From Granulicella tundricola MP5ACTX9 (GTDB lineage Bacteria; Acidobacteriota; Terriglobia; Terriglobales; Acidobacteriaceae), in the NCBI RefSeq assembly GCF_000178975.2, contig NC_015064.1, forward strand, positions 2,170,001-2,234,000: a stretch of DNA of 64,000 nucleotides, in the 5' to 3' direction. Within the stretch, counting starts at the first letter, position 1. Each line of letters opens with the position of its first letter. The notes under the pieces were generated by a model that was not told the DNA's origin, searched no databases, and saw only the letters and a program-made list of their open reading frames with translations. Positions 1-10,388 of the stretch are shown here, piece by piece. The translations under genes and the position numbers were made by a program.

Positions 1-581
1 TGGGGATCTACCTGATTGCGTTTCAGATCTCCGACATTCCGCGGTCTGTGATTGGGGCGCTTTCGTCGCAGGTGGGCTATCCGTTTGTGGCGAAGATCAT
101 TCATTTGCCGATGGCGGAGTTTCGGGCGCAATTTCTGAAGTACAGGGCTTATGGATTGCTGATTGGTGCGGCGCTGCTGGCGGCGATGATCGTGTGGGGT
201 AACCTGCTGATTCTGAAGCTTTACCCGGTGAGGTATCACGAGGGGGCTTGGATCATTCCGGTGCTGGCGGCGGGGCTTTGGCACACGATGCTCTACAACA
301 CGACTCGGCCGGTGCTGTTTTCTCTGGGGAAATCAAGCTACAACGCTTATGGGAATGCGGCTTATTGCGTGGCGATCCTGGCGGGGATACCGGTGGCGTA
401 TCACTTCTATGGGCTGGTTGGGGCCGTGGTTGCGGTGGCCGCGGGAGACCTTCCGCTGTATGTGGTGACGCAGTTTGGGGCTACGCGTGAGGGGATGAAG
501 CCGCTGTGGCAGGATCTGCAGTTGACGATTGCGCTTCTTGGGATGATCGCGATCTTTTTTGGTTTGCGCCGGGCCTTTTAG
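1..581 (+). CDS. Polysaccharide flippase (Wzx/MATE-like), C-terminal part, 5' truncated by window
   Basis: The open frame runs in from the window edge (frame of position 3) and ends at TAG 579-581, giving about 192 residues. The visible part is strongly hydrophobic, with four or five probable membrane helices separated by short basic loops, including a PVRYHEGAWIIPVL-type segment. This fits the C-terminal half of the oligosaccharide flippase / polysaccharide biosynthesis protein family, which moves lipid-linked glycans across the inner membrane. The following NRPS gene starts about 40 bases downstream on the same strand, so co-transcription is likely. The family call rests on hydrophobicity and sequence style rather than a diagnostic motif, because the N-terminal half is missing. 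Confidence 0.6.
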   Translation, partial: GIYLIAFQISDIPRSVIGALSSQVGYPFVAKIIHLPMAEFRAQFLKYRAYGLLIGAALLAAMIVWGNLLILKLYPVRYHEGAWIIPVLAAGLWHTMLYNTTRPVLFSLGKSSYNAYGNAAYCVAILAGIPVAYHFYGLVGAVVAVAAGDLPLYVVTQFGATREGMKPLWQDLQLTIALLGMIAIFFGLRRAF

Positions 582-621
582 AGGGATGATGGTGGAAGCA
601 AATTCTAAGTCAGGATTGTTG

Positions 622-2511
622 ATGACGCAGTTGAATGCCGTACGCGACGAGGAGATGAAAGTGGCCGTTGGGGGCTCGCTGGGGTCGCTGTTTGAACAGG
701 CTCGTATGCGGCATGGGGCGCGGGTTGCGGTTTCGATGGGTGCGGATGCTGTGACGTATGAGGCGCTGGGGGCGCGGGCGGATGCTGTTGCCGCAGGGCT
801 GGCGCGGAGGGGCGTGGGACGCGGGGCGGTGGTGGCGATTTTGATGGAGCGGTCTGTTGATCTGGTCGCGGCCATGCTGGGAGTGGTGAAGGCCGGGGCG
901 GCTTATCTGCCGATCGATCCGGCTTACCCTGAGGCGAGGGTGGCGGAGACGCTGGCGGATGCGCGGCCGATGGTGGTGATCGGCAAGGGTGGGGTTTCGG
1001 TGGAGGAGCTTGCTGCCGGTGCTGGGGGCGAGGTTGCTGGTGAGGGTGCTGGTGCGGAGGACCTGGCTTACATCATCTATACGTCGGGCTCGACCGGTAA
1101 GCCGAAGGGCGTGATGGTGAGCCACGGGAATGTGGCTCGGCTGTTTAGTGCGACGGATGGCTGGTTTCACTTTGACGAGAACGATGTGTGGACGATGTTT
1201 CATTCGTTCTCGTTCGACTTCAGCGTGTGGGAGATGTGGGGGCCGCTGCTGACGGGTGGGAGGCTGGTGATTGTGCCGTTTGGGGTGAGCCGGTCGCCGG
1301 AAGACTTTTATGCTCTGCTGGCGGATGAAGGTGTGACGGTGCTGAACCAGACGCCGTCTGCGTTCAACCTGCTGGTGCAGGCTGAGGGGCGTGTGGGTCG
1401 CAAACCTCTGGCGCTGCGGACGGTGATCTTCGGCGGGGAGGCTTTGAATCTGCGGGCGCTGAAGCCGTGGTTCGAGCGACATGGGGATCAACGGCCTGAG
1501 CTGGTGAATATGTACGGGATTACCGAGACGACGGTGCATGTGACGTATCGGCGAATCACTGCGGAGGATGCGGAGCGGGAGACGGACAGCCTGATCGGTG
1601 AGGCGATTCCGGATCTGCAACTTCATCTGCTGGATGGGGAGTTGAAGCCTGTGGCGGTGGGGGAGACGGGCGAGATCTGTGTCGGTGGGGCGGGAGTGGC
1701 GCTGGGCTATTTGAATCGGGCTGAGCTTACGGCGGAACGATTTGTCGATGATCCGTTTGTAAGTGGGGGTGTCAGCGGAGCGAAGATGTATCGGTCTGGT
1801 GATCTTGCGAAGCGGCGTGAGGATGGGGAGCTTGTTTACATGGGGCGGGCTGACCGGCAGGTGAAGGTGAATGGGTTCAGGATCGAACTGGGCGAGATTG
1901 AGGCTGCGCTGGTGGAATTCGCGGGTGTGGCGCAGGCTTGCGTTGTGCCTTTGATGGGGGACGGTGGGGTTCAACGGCTGGCGGCTTACTTTGTTGCGGC
2001 GAGTGTGGATGTGGATGCGAAGACGGTGAGCAAGTGGCTTGCGGAGCGGCTGCCGGTGCATATGCGGCCGGCGTTCTACACGGCAGTAACGGGTATACCA
2101 CTGAATGGGAATGGGAAGGTGGATCGTGATGCTCTACCTTTACCGGAAGCGATGACCTCTTCCCTTCCTGATGCGCCGCGGCTGGCGCCGGGTTCGAGCA
2201 TGGAAGAGCACGTTGCTGCGATCTGGAGGCAGGTTCTGAAGACGCAGGCTGTGGGGATGGACGATAACTTCTTCGATATTGGCGGAAGCTCGTTAATGTT
2301 GATTGGGGTTCGGAGTGCGCTTGCGGAGGAGCTGAAGAGGGCGATTCCGATTACGTGGATGTTTGAGTGCACGACGGTGCGTACGCTGGCGGCGCGGTTG
2401 GGTGCGGGGCGTGAGACGGTGACGGCGGATGCTGGGAATGCGGCCGATAAGGCTCGGAGGCAGCGTGATTCGTTTGCGCGAGCCAAGGCTTTGAGGAGTG
2501 TGGCTCGGTGA
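622..2511 (+). CDS. Stand-alone NRPS loading protein, adenylation-PCP (A-T), predicted threonine-specific
   Basis: The protein is an adenylation domain (about residues 12-520) followed by a carrier domain (about 530-600), with no condensation domain, so it should act as a loading module. Visible core motifs are A3 YIIYTSGSTGKPKG, A5 NMYGITETT, A7/A8 YRSGDLAKR and FRIELGEIEAAL, and A10 NGKVDRDAL with the catalytic Lys. The carrier motif FFDIGGSSL places the phosphopantetheine Ser at about 557. Aligned to the PheA pocket, the ten specificity residues read D-F-W-N-I-G-M-V-H-K, the established L-threonine code. I chose ATG 622 because AGGA lies six bases upstream; in-frame TTG 559 and ATG 586 are also open but have poorer spacing. 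The stop overlaps the next start (GTGA), implying translational coupling. Confidence 0.93.
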   Translation: MTQLNAVRDEEMKVAVGGSLGSLFEQARMRHGARVAVSMGADAVTYEALGARADAVAAGLARRGVGRGAVVAILMERSVDLVAAMLGVVKAGAAYLPIDPAYPEARVAETLADARPMVVIGKGGVSVEELAAGAGGEVAGEGAGAEDLAYIIYTSGSTGKPKGVMVSHGNVARLFSATDGWFHFDENDVWTMFHSFSFDFSVWEMWGPLLTGGRLVIVPFGVSRSPEDFYALLADEGVTVLNQTPSAFNLLVQAEGRVGRKPLALRTVIFGGEALNLRALKPWFERHGDQRPELVNMYGITETTVHVTYRRITAEDAERETDSLIGEAIPDLQLHLLDGELKPVAVGETGEICVGGAGVALGYLNRAELTAERFVDDPFVSGGVSGAKMYRSGDLAKRREDGELVYMGRADRQVKVNGFRIELGEIEAALVEFAGVAQACVVPLMGDGGVQRLAAYFVAASVDVDAKTVSKWLAERLPVHMRPAFYTAVTGIPLNGNGKVDRDALPLPEAMTSSLPDAPRLAPGSSMEEHVAAIWRQVLKTQAVGMDDNFFDIGGSSLMLIGVRSALAEELKRAIPITWMFECTTVRTLAARLGAGRETVTADAGNAADKARRQRDSFARAKALRSVAR

Positions 2512-5500
2512 GTGACGAAGTGATGGATGGGATTGCGATCATCGGGATGGCGGGGAAGTTTCCTGGGGCGAAGGATGTCGCGACGTTCTGGGAGAATTTG
2601 CTGGCGGGCAAGGATACGGTCTCTCATTTCACGGCGACGGAGCTTGAGGCTCGCGATGGGCAGAGCGGCGGGGAGGACTATGTTGCGGCGCGGGGGATAC
2701 TTGAAGATGTGGGGATGTTCGACGCGGAGTTCTTTGGGATTGCGCCAAAGGAAGCCGACCGCATGGACCCGCAGCACAGGATCTTTTTGGAGGCTTGTCA
2801 GCAGGCGCTTGAGGATGCGGGGTATGTTTCGCAGGAGTATGCGGGGGAGATTGGACTGTTTGCCGGATGCTCTCTGAATACGTATTTGCTGGCGAATCTT
2901 AGCCATGATCGTGAGTTTCTGGATCGGCTTACGGCGAACTACCAGGTGGGTGAGTTTCAGGTGGCGCTGGGGAACGATAAAGACTTTCTGACGACTCGGG
3001 CGGCTTACAAGCTGGACCTGCGCGGGCCTGTGGTGAGTGTGCAGTCGGCTTGTGCGACGTCCTTGGTAGCGATCTGCCAGGCGAGCCAGGCGCTGATGAA
3101 CTATACGTGCGATATGGCGCTGGCGGGCGGGGCTTCGGCTACGTTTCCGCAACGGCGTGGGCATATTTATCAGGATGGCGGGATGGCCTCTCGCGATGGA
3201 GTGTGTAGGCCGTTTGACGCGAGCGCGACGGGTACGGTATTTGGGCATGGCGTGGGTGTGGTGGTGCTGAAGCGGCTTGAGGATGCGGTGCGAGATGGAG
3301 ATCATATCTCGGCTGTGATCCGAGGGTTTGCAGTGAACAATGATGGGTCTGCGAAGGCCGGATACATGGCGCCGGGGGTGGATGGGCAGAGCCGTGTGAT
3401 TGCGGCGGCGCAGGCGATGGCGGGAATTGAGCCTGAAAGTGTTACGTATATCGAAGCGCACGGGACGGGGACACCGCTGGGCGATCCGATTGAGATTGCA
3501 GGGCTGACGAAGGCTTTCCGGCTGGGCACAGATCGTAACAACTTTTGTTCGATTGGGACGGCTAAGGGGAATATCGGGCACCTGGATAGTGCTGCGGGCG
3601 TGGCGGGGGTGATCAAGACGGCGATGTCGCTGACGCACCGGACGATTCCGGGGCTGGCGCACTATGAGGCTCCGAATCCAAATATCGATTTTGCGGAGAC
3701 GCCGTTTTTTGTTTCCAAAGATGCTAGAGCTTGGACTGCGGATGGGCCGTTGCGGGCCGGTGTGAGTGCGTTTGGCGTGGGTGGCGTGAATGCGCATGTG
3801 GTGCTGGAAGAGGCTCCGGGAATAGAGAAGTCCGGGGAGTCTGAGCGGGATCAGGTGGTTTGTGTATCGGCCAGGAGCGCTGCGGCCTTGGAGGCTGTGG
3901 TGGCAGGGCTTGCGGGGTTCTTTGAGGCTGGGTCTGCGGTGAAGCTGGCGGATGTAGCTTATACGCTGAGCGTTGGACGCCGGGCATATGAGCATCGGTT
4001 TGCTTTCAGTGCGGCGAATGTTGAGGGTGCGGTTTCGGCGCTACGGTCTCAGCGGAAGCGGACGGCTGTGGGTAAGGGGCAGCGGCGGGTTGCATTTCTG
4101 TTCTCCGGGCAGGGCTCTCAGTTTGTGGGGATGGGCCGGGAGCTTTATGCTGCGGAGCCGGTGTATCGGCGGGTTGTAGATGAGTGCTGTGAGGCTGTGG
4201 GTGGGGCGCTTGAGGTTGATCTGCGGGAGTTGATGTTTGCCCCCGTGAGCGAGACTGCGAGTGCGACTCTGCAGCAGACGCGGTATGCACAGCCGTCTTT
4301 GTTTGTGACGGAGTTGGCGTTGGCTCGGCTTTGGGAGAGCTGGGGCGTGACGGCTGAGGCCGTGGTGGGGCATAGCCTGGGTGAGTATGTTGCGGCTACG
4401 GTTGCGGGTGTGTTCACTGCTGCGGATGCGATGCGGCTGGTTTGCCTGCGTGGGCGGATGATGCAGGAGCTTGCTGCGGGCGCAATGACCTCGGTTGCGC
4501 TGGGTGAAGAGGCTTTGGGCAAGTATGTAACAGCGGGAGTATCAATTGCTGCTTTGAACTCTCCACGGGCTAGTGTGCTGTCGGGATCGTTTGAGGCGAT
4601 TGTGGGGCTTGAGGCTGAGTTGGAGCGGGATGGGGTTGGGTTCCGTCGGCTGCATACGTCTCATGCGTTTCATTCGGAGATGATGGAGCCGATGCTCGCG
4701 GGGTTTGAGGCTGAGGTTGCAGCCTTGGAGTTGAAGGCTCCTGCGATGCGGTTTGTATCGAGTGTGAGTGGGACTTGGATTACATCCGATCAGGCGATGA
4801 GTCCTCGCTACTGGGCGGAGCAGTGCCGGAAGGCTGTGCGGTTTGGCGATGCGGTGGCTACGCTGCTGGGCGATGGGTTCGATGTGCTGCTGGAGGTTGG
4901 GCCGGGGGAGGCTTTGACCTCATTGAGCATGCACCAGCGCGGAGTGAGTGAGTTCAGTGCGGTGGCTTCCCTGCCGATGCCTCGGGCTGATCGTGAATCG
5001 AAGCCCGTGCAGGCGGCGGTTGCCGAGCTTTGGAGTGTGGGCGTTGGGATCGACTGGGCTGCTTACTATGCGAATGAAGTCAGGCACAGAGTTTCACTGC
5101 CGACGTATCCGTTTGAACGGAAGCTGCATTGGGTTGAGCCGCCTGCCCGCACTACGCCTGAAGGAATATCAAAGATTGAGGCCACACCTATGAATAACAC
5201 TGCTCCACTTGCTGCTGCTATGCCTACTGCTGTTGAGGCTCGTCCTGTGCGGCTTCAGAAGATGATTGCCGGTGTATTTGCCGAGATGAGCGGCATCGAA
5301 ACGAGCGCTGAGGAGATGGATCATCCGTTCCTCGAGCTTGGGTTTGATTCGTTGTTTCTGACGCAGGCTACGCAGTCTTTGCAGCGGACGTTTGGGGTGA
5401 AGCTGACGTTCCGCCAGTTGATGGAACAGTACTCGACAATTGCGAGTCTGGCGGGTTACCTGGATGAGATTCTGCCGGCGGATGCGTTCCCTGCCGCTGC

Positions 5501-8500
5501 TCCGGTTGCTGTGGTCGCACCGATAAGTACTGCGGGAACAGTGACTGTTACAAATGCGAATACCGGGAATACGCCGATCGAGCGGTTGCTGTCGGATCAG
5601 CTTGCGGCAATGTCCGAGCTGTTCGCGAATCAGCTTGCTACGTTGCGGGGTGCGGCTGGAATGGCTGCCCCGGCTGTGAGTGCGGCGATGGTGGTGAGCA
5701 AGCCTGCCGTGGCTACGACCTCTCCGGTGCCGGTGAGCAATGCGGATGTGAAGCATGGATCGTTCCGGCCTTTGCAGGCTAAGACCTCGCACGAGTTGGA
5801 TGATAAGCAGAAGAAGTACATCGCGGATTTGATTGCGAAGTATGAGGCGATGACGCCGACTTCGAAGAGCATGACGCAGGCCTCGCGTGCCCGGCTGGCC
5901 GATCCGCGTGCGGTGGCGGGCTTCCGTCCGCAGTGGAAGGAGATGGTGTACCCGCTGATTACGGATCGCGCGAGGGGGTCCAAGATCTGGGACGTCGACG
6001 GGAATGAGTACATCGATATCGTCAATGGATACGGGTGCATTATGTTTGGGCACTCGCCTGAGTTCGTGGTGGAGGCGGCGAAGGCGCAGTTGGATAAGGG
6101 TGTGGCGATTGGGCCGCAGTCGGCGCTTGCGGGCGAGGTTGCGGCGCTGATCTGTGAGTTGACCGGTAATGAGCGTGCGACATTCTGCAACACGGGGTCA
6201 GAGGCTGTGATGGCTGCGATTCGTGTGGCCAGAACTGTCACTGGCCGCGATAAGGTGGTGTACTTTGCGGGCGACTATCACGGTACGTTCGACGAGGTGC
6301 TGATCCGCAATACGCCGCGTGGCAGCGCACCTGTTGCGCCGGGGATTCCGCTGGCGAATACGACGAACATCATCGTGCTGGAGTACGGGACGGATGAGTC
6401 GCTGGCGTGGATCAGGGCGAATGCGGGGGAACTTGCTGCGGTGTTGATTGAGCCGGTGCAGACGCGTAATCCGGGGCTGCAGCCGTTTGATTTCATACGT
6501 GAGATCAGGACGATCACGGAGAAGAGCGAGACCGTGATGATCATCGATGAGGTGGTCACGGGGTTCAGGCTTGCGCCGGGTGGAGTGCAGGAGAAGTACG
6601 GCATCCGCGCGGATATGTGTACGTACGGCAAGGTGATCGGCGGTGGACATCCGATTGGCGTGCTGTCCGGTAAGGCGATGTATCTTGACGCGCTGGACGG
6701 TGGTGCGTGGCAGTTTGGCGATGACTCCGGGCCGGAGGTTGGGGTTACGTTTTTTGCCGGGACGTTTGTGCGGCATCCGCTGGCGCTGGCTGCGGCGCGG
6801 TCTGTGCTGAATCATCTGAAGGCGAATGGGCCGGAGCTTCAGCTTGAGTTGAACAGGAAGACGGCGCGGATTGCGGAGTCGCTGGATAGGTTCTTTGCGG
6901 ATGAGGGTGTGCCTTGCCGGGTGCATCACTTTGCTTCATGGTTTTACTTCGTGTTTCCTCATGATGCTCGTCTGGGCAGCTTGTTTTACTACGCGATGCG
7001 AGCGAAGGGGATTCATATCCAGGAGGGCTATCCATGCTTCCTGACGACGGCTCATACAGAGGCCGACCTGGATGCGGTGGAGAAGGCCTTCAAGGACACG
7101 ATTCTGGAGATGCAGACGAACGGAGCGATGCCGCGTGAGCTTGCTGAGGCTCCGGTGGCGGCGGGGATGCATCCGGATGCGCTGTCTGAGACGCCTGCGC
7201 GGATTCAACTGACGGAGCCGCAGCGCGAGGTGTTCCTGGCGGCAGCGCTAAGCGATGAGGCGAACTGTGCGTTCAATGAATCGCTGACGTTGCGGCTGCA
7301 TGGGCCGGTGCGGATGGATGACTTGAGCTTCGCGCTGGATGCCGTGGTGGCGAGGCATGATGCGCTGCGGAGTACGGTGAGCGTGGATGGGGAGAGCCTG
7401 TGCTTTTCACCTGCGTTTACGGGTCAGAATGAGATTGTGGATCTTCGGCTGACTTCTGCTGAAGAGCAGAAGAAGCTGATTGACGAGCGTGTTGTGAGTG
7501 AGGGTAAGGCGCCGTTCGATCTGCATAACGGGCCGCTGCTGCGGTCAGTTTGTTTCATCGCGAGCGACCGCGATGCGGTGCTGGTGCTGACGGCGCACCA
7601 TATCGTGCTGGATGGATGGTCTGCGAATCAGTTGCTGGAAGAGGTGGGTAAGGTCTATAGCAAGGGAGCTTCTGCGTTGACGGGGCTGGCTCCGCTGCTT
7701 CCCTTCAGCAGCTATGCGGTGCGGGAGAGCAAGCGGCAGGAGTCGGGTGAGTTTGCGGATAATGAGCGGTATTGGGTTTCGAAGTTTGAAGGGCGTTCGC
7801 CGCGGCTAGATCTTCCGACGGATCGAACGCGGCCGGTGAACAAGACGTTCAATGGCGCGACGATTGAAGGATCGCTGGGAGCGCAGCTTTATGCGGATCT
7901 GAAGAAGCTGAGTGCTAAGAACGGTTGCACGCTGTACGTCACACTGCTGTCTGCGTTCCAGATTCTGATGCATCGGTTGAGCCGGCAGGATGAGGTGGTG
8001 GTGGGCATCTCGACTGCGGGGCAGGCGCTGTTTGAGGGTGCGAGCCTGGTGGGGCATTGCGTCCACTTCCTGCCGATGCTGAGTGAGTTGAAGGGTGACG
8101 AGACGGTGCAGCAGCATATGAAGGCTACTCGGACAGCGCTGCTGGACGCTTACGATCACCAGGAGTTTACTTACGGGAGCTTGTTGCAGAAGCTGAAGTT
8201 CGAACGTGATCCGAGCCGGCTGCCACTGATCGAGGTGCAGTTCAACCTGGAGAAGGTTGGGGCGAATGTGCAGTTCGACGGGTTGACGACTGAGATCAAG
8301 GCGAATGCGAAACAGTTTGTGAACACGGATCTGTTTCTGAATGTGGTGGAGATGGGTAGCGATCTGGAGTTCATGTGCGACTTCAACAGCGATCTGTTCG
8401 ATGCGGCTACGTTGCATCGTTGGATGGGGCTGTGGGCGCAGATGCTGACGAGCGAGACGCTGGACGCGACGGTACAGGTGCTCGATTTGGAGATGCTGCC

Positions 8501-10388
8501 TGCGGCTGAGAAGGCTTTGGTGGTGAGCGAATGGAACAAGACGGACGTTTACTTCGGTGCGTTTGAGGCGATGCCTGCAGCGTTTCTAAACGTGGCTGCA
8601 AAGCATCCGGAGCGTGTGGCGATCCAGTGTGGGCCGCAGAGTTGGAGCTATGGGGAGTTGATGGAGTATTCGACGATCCTGGCGAAGAGGCTGGTGCGCG
8701 AAGGGTTGAAGCCGGGTGGGCTGGCTGGGATTTGTGTTGAGCGCTCGCCGGAGATGGTGGGTGCGATGCTGGCGGTGATGATGGCGGGCGGTGCTTATCT
8801 ACCGCTTGATCCGCGGCATCCGCGGGAACGGCTTTCGATGATTCTGGGGGATGCGGGGATCTCGATGCTACTGGCTGGACGAGATTCGAGCGTGGAGACT
8901 ACGGCTCCTATTTTGAAGATTACCGGGCCTCAGCCTCAGGGGAATGAAGCGCTGCCGGGGACGATTGGCTCGGATTCACTGGCTTATGTGATCTATACGT
9001 CGGGTTCGACGGGCGTGCCGAAGGGTGTGGCAATCGAACATGGGGCGTTGATGAATCTGCTGCGTTCGATGGAGCGTGAGCCTGGGCTTGGCTCAGAGGA
9101 TGTGCTGGTTGCTGTGACGACGCTGGCGTTCGATATTGCTGCGCTGGAGTTGCTACTGCCTCTGCTGACGGGCGCGAAGCTGGTGATTGCAACCGATGAA
9201 CAGGTGCAGGATGGGACGATGCTGCTGCGATTGCTGGAGAGCACGAAGGCAACTGTACTGCAGGCTACGCCGGGGGCATGGCGGATACTGCTGGACGCGG
9301 GTTGGACGAGTGCGCTGCCGCTGAAGGTGCTGTGCGGTGGTGAGGCTCTGCCAAGAGATCTGGCGGAGAAGTTGCTGGAGCGTAGCAACGATGTGTGGAA
9401 TGTGTATGGGCCGACGGAGACGACGATCTGGTCTTCTGCGACCAAGGTGACGCATGGTGATGGGCCGCTGCATGTTGCGCCGCCGATTGCGAATACCCAG
9501 TTCTATGTGCTGGATGAGCGGCAGAGGCCGGTGCCGGTTGGCGTGACGGGCGAGCTTTATATTGGTGGCGATGGGCTGGCGCGGGGTTACTGGAAGCGGC
9601 CGGAGCTGACGGCAGAGAAGTTTGTTGCGAGTCCGTTTGGCGAGGGAAAGATTTATCGCACGGGGGATGTTGGACGCTGGCATATGGATGGGTCGATCGA
9701 GCTGATGGGGCGGGCTGATTTTCAGGTGAAGATTCGCGGGTATCGGATCGAGCTTGGAGACATTGAGTCCGCGCTGGGCAAGCACGCGAAGGTGCGTGAG
9801 GCTATTGTGGTGCAGCAGAAGATTGGCGAGTCAGGTGCTAGCCGGTTGGTTGGGTTTGTCGATGCCGGGGAGTCTGCTGCTGAGCCCGCTGGACTGGTGG
9901 AAGAGCTGCAACTGCTGTTGGAGCGGAGCTTGCCGGAGTACATGATTCCGAATGCAATCATTGCGTTACGGGAGATGCCTCGAACCCCAAACGGGAAGGT
10001 GGACCGAAAGTCGCTGATTCGTCATGCGGATGCGGAAGGGCTCGGGGTAAAATCGGTGACCAGGGAGTTCACTGCGCCGGTGACCGAGGCTGAGATCCGG
10101 TTGGCTGGTATCTGGGCTGAGGTGCTGGCGTTGAAGGCTGTGAGCACGACGGACAGCATCTTCGAGCTTGGCGCCGATTCGCTCTTGATCTTCCGCATTG
10201 CGGCCCGCTCTCAACGCGAGGGGTTGGCCGTGACGGCAACGCAGATCTTCCAGCACCGCACGATTCGCGCGCTTTGCCGGGAGCTTGAGGAGAAGGCAGG
10301 CACTGCCACGGCAGGTCGTCCTGCGGCACGTATCTCCGCGGCTTCACGGGAGAGTTACAAAAGGCCCAAGGTTCAGGTTGATGCTTAG
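2508..10388 (+). CDS. Hybrid PKS-NRPS megasynthase: KS-AT-ACP-aminotransferase-C-A-PCP
   Basis: Domains of this 2626-residue protein, in order: ketosynthase (about 5-430; Cys182 in SACATSLVA, His318 in EAHGTGTPLGDP, His358); acyltransferase (about 535-850; Ser623 in GHSLGEY, HAFH at 719-722 typical of malonyl-CoA selection); ACP (Ser948 in LGFDSLF); an Ala/Pro linker; a class III, glutamate-semialdehyde-type aminotransferase (about 1130-1545; PLP Lys1375 in TYGKVIGGG); condensation domain (HHIVLDG at 1697-1703); adenylation domain (YTSGSTGVPKG near 2163; pocket D-I-L-Q-L-G-V-I-W-K, close to glycine codes); PCP (Ser2558 in LGADSLL). There is no KR, DH, ER or methyltransferase. The architecture resembles the PKS-aminotransferase-C portion of iturin-family MycA, in which the beta-keto thioester is transaminated. 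It should extend the Thr-loaded upstream protein. The start is the GTG overlapping the previous stop. Confidence 0.95.
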   Translation: MSDEVMDGIAIIGMAGKFPGAKDVATFWENLLAGKDTVSHFTATELEARDGQSGGEDYVAARGILEDVGMFDAEFFGIAPKEADRMDPQHRIFLEACQQALEDAGYVSQEYAGEIGLFAGCSLNTYLLANLSHDREFLDRLTANYQVGEFQVALGNDKDFLTTRAAYKLDLRGPVVSVQSACATSLVAICQASQALMNYTCDMALAGGASATFPQRRGHIYQDGGMASRDGVCRPFDASATGTVFGHGVGVVVLKRLEDAVRDGDHISAVIRGFAVNNDGSAKAGYMAPGVDGQSRVIAAAQAMAGIEPESVTYIEAHGTGTPLGDPIEIAGLTKAFRLGTDRNNFCSIGTAKGNIGHLDSAAGVAGVIKTAMSLTHRTIPGLAHYEAPNPNIDFAETPFFVSKDARAWTADGPLRAGVSAFGVGGVNAHVVLEEAPGIEKSGESERDQVVCVSARSAAALEAVVAGLAGFFEAGSAVKLADVAYTLSVGRRAYEHRFAFSAANVEGAVSALRSQRKRTAVGKGQRRVAFLFSGQGSQFVGMGRELYAAEPVYRRVVDECCEAVGGALEVDLRELMFAPVSETASATLQQTRYAQPSLFVTELALARLWESWGVTAEAVVGHSLGEYVAATVAGVFTAADAMRLVCLRGRMMQELAAGAMTSVALGEEALGKYVTAGVSIAALNSPRASVLSGSFEAIVGLEAELERDGVGFRRLHTSHAFHSEMMEPMLAGFEAEVAALELKAPAMRFVSSVSGTWITSDQAMSPRYWAEQCRKAVRFGDAVATLLGDGFDVLLEVGPGEALTSLSMHQRGVSEFSAVASLPMPRADRESKPVQAAVAELWSVGVGIDWAAYYANEVRHRVSLPTYPFERKLHWVEPPARTTPEGISKIEATPMNNTAPLAAAMPTAVEARPVRLQKMIAGVFAEMSGIETSAEEMDHPFLELGFDSLFLTQATQSLQRTFGVKLTFRQLMEQYSTIASLAGYLDEILPADAFPAAAPVAVVAPISTAGTVTVTNANTGNTPIERLLSDQLAAMSELFANQLATLRGAAGMAAPAVSAAMVVSKPAVATTSPVPVSNADVKHGSFRPLQAKTSHELDDKQKKYIADLIAKYEAMTPTSKSMTQASRARLADPRAVAGFRPQWKEMVYPLITDRARGSKIWDVDGNEYIDIVNGYGCIMFGHSPEFVVEAAKAQLDKGVAIGPQSALAGEVAALICELTGNERATFCNTGSEAVMAAIRVARTVTGRDKVVYFAGDYHGTFDEVLIRNTPRGSAPVAPGIPLANTTNIIVLEYGTDESLAWIRANAGELAAVLIEPVQTRNPGLQPFDFIREIRTITEKSETVMIIDEVVTGFRLAPGGVQEKYGIRADMCTYGKVIGGGHPIGVLSGKAMYLDALDGGAWQFGDDSGPEVGVTFFAGTFVRHPLALAAARSVLNHLKANGPELQLELNRKTARIAESLDRFFADEGVPCRVHHFASWFYFVFPHDARLGSLFYYAMRAKGIHIQEGYPCFLTTAHTEADLDAVEKAFKDTILEMQTNGAMPRELAEAPVAAGMHPDALSETPARIQLTEPQREVFLAAALSDEANCAFNESLTLRLHGPVRMDDLSFALDAVVARHDALRSTVSVDGESLCFSPAFTGQNEIVDLRLTSAEEQKKLIDERVVSEGKAPFDLHNGPLLRSVCFIASDRDAVLVLTAHHIVLDGWSANQLLEEVGKVYSKGASALTGLAPLLPFSSYAVRESKRQESGEFADNERYWVSKFEGRSPRLDLPTDRTRPVNKTFNGATIEGSLGAQLYADLKKLSAKNGCTLYVTLLSAFQILMHRLSRQDEVVVGISTAGQALFEGASLVGHCVHFLPMLSELKGDETVQQHMKATRTALLDAYDHQEFTYGSLLQKLKFERDPSRLPLIEVQFNLEKVGANVQFDGLTTEIKANAKQFVNTDLFLNVVEMGSDLEFMCDFNSDLFDAATLHRWMGLWAQMLTSETLDATVQVLDLEMLPAAEKALVVSEWNKTDVYFGAFEAMPAAFLNVAAKHPERVAIQCGPQSWSYGELMEYSTILAKRLVREGLKPGGLAGICVERSPEMVGAMLAVMMAGGAYLPLDPRHPRERLSMILGDAGISMLLAGRDSSVETTAPILKITGPQPQGNEALPGTIGSDSLAYVIYTSGSTGVPKGVAIEHGALMNLLRSMEREPGLGSEDVLVAVTTLAFDIAALELLLPLLTGAKLVIATDEQVQDGTMLLRLLESTKATVLQATPGAWRILLDAGWTSALPLKVLCGGEALPRDLAEKLLERSNDVWNVYGPTETTIWSSATKVTHGDGPLHVAPPIANTQFYVLDERQRPVPVGVTGELYIGGDGLARGYWKRPELTAEKFVASPFGEGKIYRTGDVGRWHMDGSIELMGRADFQVKIRGYRIELGDIESALGKHAKVREAIVVQQKIGESGASRLVGFVDAGESAAEPAGLVEELQLLLERSLPEYMIPNAIIALREMPRTPNGKVDRKSLIRHADAEGLGVKSVTREFTAPVTEAEIRLAGIWAEVLALKAVSTTDSIFELGADSLLIFRIAARSQREGLAVTATQIFQHRTIRALCRELEEKAGTATAGRPAARISAASRESYKRPKVQVDA

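Noticed and set aside
610..3995. Long minus-strand open frames of 483 and 639 codons opposite the NRPS/PKS genes
   Set aside because: Their translations are rich in Arg, His, Pro and Leu with no family motifs, and they lie exactly antisense to clear NRPS/PKS domains. GC-rich coding DNA with strong third-position bias gives such frames by chance.
10285..10380. N-terminal extension of the terminal NRPS frame
   Set aside because: It overlaps the PCP region of the preceding gene and reads as basic shadow sequence; ATG 10381 gives a normal condensation-domain start.
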